Of a stretch of 64,000 nucleotides of DNA, positions 58,041 to 64,000 are shown one piece after another (position 1 is the stretch's first letter; each line of letters starts with the position of its first letter). The translations under genes and the position numbers were made by a program. Origin of the DNA: Triatoma infestans (lineage: Eukaryota; Arthropoda; Insecta; Hemiptera; Reduviidae); NCBI GenBank assembly GCA_011037195.1, contig JAAEAF010014388.1:1-64000 (forward strand), written 5' to 3'. The notes beneath the pieces are model-generated. The model was not told where the DNA came from. It made no database searches and saw only the letters and a list, made by a program, of their open reading frames with translations.

Positions 58041-58270
58041 GAGTCTCTGATTTTCAGTTTAGAAATTTTGTTTTCAATCAGTTTGTTCGTACAGCAGTAC
58101 CAAACTGTCAGGAGCATGCGCACAGAGAGTATGCTGTTCGTGCAGCGATTTCTCAAACCCAAACGGATTAAACTCAGAGTAATGTGTTCGTGCTGTTTCT
58201 CGAACCATCAGCAAACCGTTTGGAAACTATCACAGCAGTCAGAGCTCAAAGCGCCAACCGATTTCAGCCT

Positions 58271-58424
58271 GGCAGTCCGACGAATGCGCAAAGCAGTTTT
58301 TACGCATTAAATTATTTATTATTTTGCTTCTCTGACTGTCTTGACCAGGCAGTCCGACGAATGCGCAAAGCAGTTTTTACGCATTAAATTATTTATTATT
58401 TTGCTTCTCTGACTGTCTTGACCA
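58271..58424. repeat. Perfect 77-bp tandem duplication
   Basis: 58271-58347 and 58348-58424 are identical, beginning GGCAGTCCGACGAATGCGCA. No mismatch between units. Confidence 0.97.
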
Positions 58425-58990
58425 ATATTCCTTTCTATTTATTTTTTGACTTAACCTATGTTTGTGGATATAAACCACTTAGAACTATTTGTCGTTCTGT
58501 GCTATCTCAGACAGTTCTTTAAAAATATGCGAATAGATATCTCGTGCATTTTTTTGAAACTGATTTCTTACAGATGTATGAACTAATTTATTACAGATTT
58601 ATAAGCTAATAACTGTATAACTAACCTTCAGTTTTTGTTTTTTTTTCCTGAATGCTTTATAAGTATCACGGTACAATACTGATCACGAAGCGTTCTTGCA
58701 GGTTAAGTCGATCAGTTCAAACTAGGCAGGGTGGAGCATGCGCCGTGAAACCAGTTTGCAAACCGTCAGAGAATATCACTAACTTTGCCCGCAAGGGGTA
58801 TCTGTTGCATGCAGTTACTTGGGGAGTAGCGACCTCACGGGTTGCCACAGCTCAGTACTCCATGCACTTCATTAGAAGCAGTAACAATACGCTTATACTA
58901 CACACACTCTACACTTTATAGACAAGGACAAACACAGTACACAAACTAGGGTCTCCGATCCTAGTACTTGGCGTAAGCCAAGGGAGAAAG

Positions 58991-59215
58991 AAGGGATTAG
59001 CTCAGTGGTGGTATCACGCTAGACTAGGCGGAGGTCCCGGATTCGAATCCAGCATGCTGCCTTTAGATTTTCTCTTCCTAGGAGCCTCTACAACTCACTG
59101 TGCGGTGATGAGCGCTGTCTGTACCTAGAGAACACTGCTTGAAGGCCGGCAGTGCACTGAGAAGGCTCCGGGGGGCACAATAGATCTTTCAGGTAGCCGT
59201 GCGATAATCCCCTAC
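58991..59215 (+). repeat. tRNA-derived SINE
   Basis: GGGATTAGCTCAGTGGTGGT, GGATTCGAATCCAGC, then the family body to GGCAGTGCACTGAGAAGGCT. No clear target duplication found. Confidence 0.78.
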
Positions 59216-60807
59216 AACAATCTACATCACAAACTTGCTGCACGAACAAACCTATTCTAATATTTTGGGGAAAGACGCGATATTTGTTTAATGATGTATT
59301 TATAGCTTTAGCCACATCCTTTTGAAGTTCTTGTGATACTGGATGGACATTTCTGGGATATATTCACTAAAACTTCTATATTGTGCATTAGTCAGATCTC
59401 ACATAGAATTCCGTGAAGAGCGGAGGAAATTATTCGATTTGCTACTTTGTCAACGATATTATCCATAGCCCTATAGACAGTTCAGAGTTACTACCCTCAT
59501 TAACCTTCCAAGTCCCTGTTAAAAAGTTAGGCACCGCAATCTTTTCTTCATACAAATTTTATAGAAATCACTAACTTCTACAATTCATCAATACACCGAT
59601 CACTAAGATTCATATATAAGCTTATTTCCGAACTAGATATTTTTCATCTCTCCAGAATCAAGTTTAAAAATGCAGTAACAGATTTTCTTCTTCTGTCCTT
59701 TAATTCCAACACTCCATAAACTATTAAATCTCTCGCACCGTATCATTTTCCCTGTAAACAGGAAATACTACCATACAATATTTGTATATATACATTTTTT
59801 ATTTGTAACTCTTAATATTTCACGTTTGACTATGTCCTTTTATTACTGAACTTTTACTTAATTGCTTTTATATAGGTTTATTTGAGGTATCCATTTCTCT
59901 TATAAAGATTTATTTTTCATTTTGTTAATTTATTATTTCACAATAATTATATTCAATCAAAGATTAGTCAAATTCAAATGCAAAGTAAACTCTTTCTTGA
60001 TTGATTATTTATACTATCTAGATTTATAGATTATAATATTATATGAATATATTATATTTTTATATATAAAATATTTTTCTTACTAGATTTATATTTACAC
60101 TGCTATTTTGTTTTTGTGCATAATTTTATTATACCTTATCTTCTTCATACTCATTGTTTCTGTTGCTTTAATTTTAATGTATCTATATTTAGATCTCTAA
60201 TGCCATTTGTTTTTATGCGTTGTAAATACTTGTTAATGTTGATAGCTACAGTTATATTAAATATTATACTATGTACAAAGGATTTATAATCCGTTAAATA
60301 AATAAAAAATAAATAATTATTCTGACAGTTGTATAATATATGTTGTACGGCTTTAAAATAAATTTTTCTAGACAAATATTTCAATAAAAATATAAAAAGC
60401 AAACCTATATATACGTACAAAACTTTGAAGAAAATAGTTGGAGCCGTTTTCGATGAAATCCCTTCAGTAGATTGGTAATCCCCGTATTTTGATCAAATCC
60501 ATTACTTGAAAAATTCAATTTCGAAAAATCTGACAAGTATAATACTTCTTTTTATAGTAATCAATTACGAATGATTTTTTGTTTAATTGCTTTGTAACAG
60601 TCTAGTTTATAACTTAGGTATTATCTCCTTCATAGATTAATTTGTTTTTATTCAAAGACTTCGATAATGATGAGTGATTGCCTAACCAAAAATGATCAGT
60701 GCAAGTGTTATTTATACTTATCCAACAGTGCTGTGAAACTCCTGCGATCTGACCTCTTTAGACAATAAATAATTTCACATTTGGTGATTTTGATTGATCA
60801 AAATCTA
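59216..60807. other. AT-rich intergenic stretch without recognised genes
   Basis: ORFs are short and low-complexity. Nothing assignable on either strand. Confidence 0.55.
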
Positions 60808-61478
60808 TATCTAGAGCAATTACTGTTTTCTTGTTTTTCTAACCAGCTGGCCATCATTTCCTGGATATCCACATAAGACTATCTCATCATGAACTTATAT
60901 AACAGTTCGTCTCTAAACAAAATAGCTACCTACATTTCTCATCTTAAATATTTCTTTAGTGATATATAAGCCTATATTAGTTAAATTTTGCTATAACACA
61001 CATGAGAGCACAATGCTGGATTCAAATCTTAAATGCTGAAAACAATCTTAAAGCATACTCGTTTATTGTTGCTCTTCGCTCATATGCACATGCCTTGTCT
61101 ACTACAAAAAATAAAATCTCAATTTTTTTTTTAAACTCTTAATGAAGAGTTTAAATGATTGAAAATAATTATTTACTTCATTATTTTCAAATCATTATAA
61201 TTTTATCAATAATACAATGAACAGGATAAATTAGTTTTTTTAAATAGAACAGTTTAATGCAATTATTTATAATTTATTCTTATAAATTTAACTTGGGGGG
61301 TCATAGATTTTATAAGTTTTTCTTTTCTTATAATCAATCAATAAAACCCCTATCTCGTCAAATCTAATTATTTGCGGAAATACACTTGTTTAAAACTTTA
61401 TATTTTATTAAATTATCATTTTTCTTGAAAATGTTTTAAATGCATAAAATTATTTTAATTATTTCTTGATCTATGATA
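60808..61478. other. 3' flank of gene C, shared with gene B
   Basis: Colinear with 44051-44702 (TTTCTTGTTTTTCTAA, ATCATTTCCTGGATATC landmarks) and, nearer the gene, with gene A's flank. Confidence 0.72.
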
Positions 61479-61657
61479 TTAAGTATATTTCTTATTTATA
61501 TGAGCTATTTTTACATTTAGCCTTTCTTTTATTCCTGTAACTAAACCTGTTGGTAGAAATGACAACTCATTTGGGGTATTTGCTGTTTTTATTAATTTAT
61601 ACTTTGAAATAATGGTCAATATACCAATTTTTGTTTGTAACAAACCAAATCGCATAC
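61479..61657 (-). CDS. CYP6-type P450 gene C, exon 4
   Basis: A 179-bp terminal exon after a TTTTGTAG acceptor. It encodes GMRFGLLQTKIGILTIISKY, ELSFLPTGLVTGIKERL and C-terminal HINKKYT, with stop at 61479-61481. Same length and closest C-terminus to gene B. Confidence 0.92.
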
Positions 61658-62808
61658 CTACAAAATAAATAAAACAGAATTAATTAACATTATTACTTAA
61701 GAAGAATCAATAAACTTTACTACTTCCGTTGGTTAGAATAATTAAGCAATACTATGGTTATATATTAATATGCACTTCGAATGATTAGACATTGGACTTC
61801 TTGAAAATGAAGGTAAAACTTAAATATGAGTGAGCTCTAATTGAAATATAAATGAGCGACCTTATTTAAATTAAAGAGGGAATTTCCTTATTTGAATTTT
61901 CCCAGCTGGGGTAAAAAAGATTCCTAAAAAGAAAGATGCCCCCTGCGTCTGTGTAATTTAAATATGGGGGAAGATCTCTTCCATTTTTTGTACATGTGTC
62001 CTGTTTTTTTGTACATTTTTTTGTCCTGTATTAGCGGAGTTCGGCCGAAATACTTTGGATGAAACTATGTTAACTGCACCGTCCATAGTTTTTCTTCGGT
62101 ATCAGCTTCAATGTCCCAGTCAGTATAACACATTCTGAACATATTCTAAGACTTTCCTTATCCATGAAGTCCCTTCTGCTGGTGTACCCACCTACCTAGA
62201 TTGCCAACGATGTTATCTACCTACATTTCTACATCCATTTTTCAGCTCACTCATTCTTATCAACAAGTAAATAACCCAAATAAACTCACTCCAAAAGGAA
62301 AATCAAAGCATAGACATACAAGCAGACCGGGTATTCAGTCGCCACATTTATACACCTACATACATCCTACTTGGATGTAGAACACTCAATAGTATTCTAC
62401 TTCATTTCCACGCTAACTGCTCAATACTCATTCTCAACGCAATATTCATTCAACTAATTCATTACCACGCTAACTGCTATTTTATCTAAGCCAGGAAGTA
62501 GATAATTTCGAAGCTTATAATAGAAGGTTTTTTTTTTGTAATATTATTATTTCAAAAATTTAAGAAACCATCCAAATTTGTACTGAAAGAATTCTTACAA
62601 ATTAATTCAATTTTTGGAGATTTTTTTCCAGTTTTCCCAAGGTAACATTATATATTTTCTTTAGGAAAGATTATCTCTACTGAAAATATTATTTCCTCCA
62701 AATCAGTTGAATATGCAGTAATATTACAATAAGTTTCGACTTTGATATACCCTGAATAATATTAAATTTATTGCTTCAGAAAATAATAAATCATTTTTTC
62801 CCACATAC
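61658..62808. other. Gene C intron 3
   Basis: 1.15 kb. 61660-62400 resembles 12195-13060 of gene A. No Harbinger element. No coding feature. Confidence 0.7.
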
Positions 62809-63060
62809 CTATACAGATTCTAGGTCCTTCTCCAAAGGGGAGATAAGAATATGGTGGAATAGATGACTTATTTTCAGGTGAAAATCTCTCTGGCACAAAT
62901 TTCTCAGGTTCAGGAAAGTATTTTGGATCATGATGTAAAGCATACACTGGTATAAAAACTTTTGTACCTTCATCAACAACCAGACCAGTATCCGGAATTC
63001 TATACTGTTGTGTACATACTCTAGTTAAGAACGGTAATGTAGGATACTTGCGCAAAGTTT
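62809..63060 (-). CDS. CYP6-type P450 gene C, exon 3
   Basis: A 252-bp exon, acceptor TTTCAG, donor GTATGTGGG. K-helix ETLR, VPERFSPEN and haem loop PFGEGPRICI: the residue before the axial Cys is Ile instead of Asn, a position that varies in P450s, so activity is not excluded. The exons upstream (2 and 1) lie beyond the right edge of the window; gene C is incomplete here because of the window, not because of a visible break. Confidence 0.94.
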
Positions 63061-64000
63061 CTGAAAGAAATTAAAATTAACAAACATTAATATACGTAAT
63101 GAAAAAAAAATCAATATTAGAACTATTCTGAAGAACTTGTGTATTCTATTTAATATAGTGATGAAAAAATTTCATTCAATATCAATCAGCTTAAGTTACT
63201 CACTCTCGAATTAAATTTGACTTATAATATAAAATATAACTTTTACTGGCTCTCTAATAAACTGTAAATCATTCCAGTAAGTCATATAAATATAGGAGTG
63301 TTATTAATTTTATTGTAAATTTTTTTTTCAATTGTTTGTGATATAGATTCTCTTGTAATTTATTTTTATTTCATTTACATTTGTTTTGCCTGAATTTATA
63401 TTTTATATTTCTCTGTTATATATTCTTTATAAATTCTGTTTATTTCCTTAATCTAATATTTTGTTTACTTTATAATTTTTATTTTATTTTCAACTTTCAT
63501 TGGGCTATGTTTTAAATTATAAAAGGGTCTATACCGTACATAAATAAATAAATAAATAAATCCCCTTCAAATGATCTGAATGGGTTAAGTCTTATACAAA
63601 GTTGCTTCTTTCAAAAACTGGGCTTTCCTTTGTTTCTCCCATGAGAAAGTTTAGGGGACCTAAATCTCGCACATATATAACAACTGAAGTGAATACAGCG
63701 AAAAATCCTAAATAGCCCATTGGTTGATTTTTTGTGTGAAAAAATGTTCAAACAAATATTTTTAACAAATTTTCCAATAATGTTTGCTATTAAAAAAAAG
63801 TTTGATAGGATAAGTTTTTACTTCCATTTCTGTTTATTGCTATATTGTTTCCGATATAATATATCTCATTATTGTTTATTATATTTCAGATTCACATTTA
63901 TATTATATAAATATATTTTCAGTAATATATGGGTTTTGGAATTAGTGATTAATAAATGAAGACCAGTGTTAAATAAATGAATCTGAGAAAAATCTGTGAG
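63061..64000. other. Gene C intron 2 (partial)
   Basis: Colinear with gene A 16696-17350 and gene B 45640-46570. No element is seen in it before the window ends. Confidence 0.7.

Noticed and set aside
62809..63060. Gene C as a pseudogene because of Ile before the haem Cys
   Set aside because: That residue is not one of the invariant positions in FxxGxRxCxG and the frame and splice sites are intact.
1..64000. CRISPR array, rRNA genes, phage or bacterial operon features
   Set aside because: No regularly spaced repeats, rRNA-like conserved blocks or bacterial gene organisation were seen.

Overview
The window is animal genomic DNA, most likely from an insect. It is AT-rich and packed with transposable elements. 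The host genes are split by GT-AG introns and encode CYP6-type (clan 3) cytochrome P450s. The mobile elements (mariner, PIF/Harbinger, BEL/Pao, Ty3-like, Jockey- and RTE-type LINEs, tRNA-derived SINEs) fit an arthropod. I cannot name the species. Nothing bacterial or viral-genomic is present, and I found no CRISPR array, rRNA or convincing functional tRNA gene.

Host genes: three head-to-tail paralogous P450 genes lie on the minus strand, each with four coding exons and identical intron phases. Gene A is complete (29595-30492, 19543-19764, 16444-16695, 12025-12194; 513 residues). Gene B is complete (51426-52320, 48305-48526, 45388-45639, 44703-44881; 515 residues). Gene C enters from the right edge and only exon 3 (62809-63060) and exon 4 (61479-61657) are inside. 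All visible P450 motifs (WxxxR, AGFETS, ExxR, PERF, FGEGPRxCIG) are intact. The ORFs that appear to run past the exons simply read into introns.

Layout: 1-11.2 kb holds direct copies of a composite repeat (called R+S here), with a 5.2 kb LINE in one copy. 11.2-12.0 kb holds foldback repeats. 12.0-30.5 kb is gene A, swollen by a Harbinger element (intron 3), an intact-ORF mariner (intron 2), and two LINEs and SINEs (intron 1). 30.5-44.7 kb is an intergenic retroelement graveyard: Ty3-like minus strand, BEL/Pao plus strand, a second Ty3-like fragment, and a small non-autonomous LTR element. 44.7-52.3 kb is gene B, with short introns. 52.3-61.5 kb is intergenic, with another R+S copy carrying an RTE LINE. 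61.5-64.0 kb is gene C.

The most informative aspect is that paralogous copies serve as empty sites for one another. The mariner (TA), Harbinger (TAA) and the intron-1 LINE of gene A have recognisable unoccupied counterparts in gene B. The Jockey fragment of gene B is absent from gene A. Two intronic SINEs and one old LINE fragment are shared, so they predate the duplication. In the R+S repeats the 9.4 kb copy is the empty site for both LINE insertions. I did not find evidence of a new gene system. The notable items are insertion chronology, a DD35D-spaced mariner transposase with an intact frame, and rearrangements with inverted sequence at retroelement junctions.
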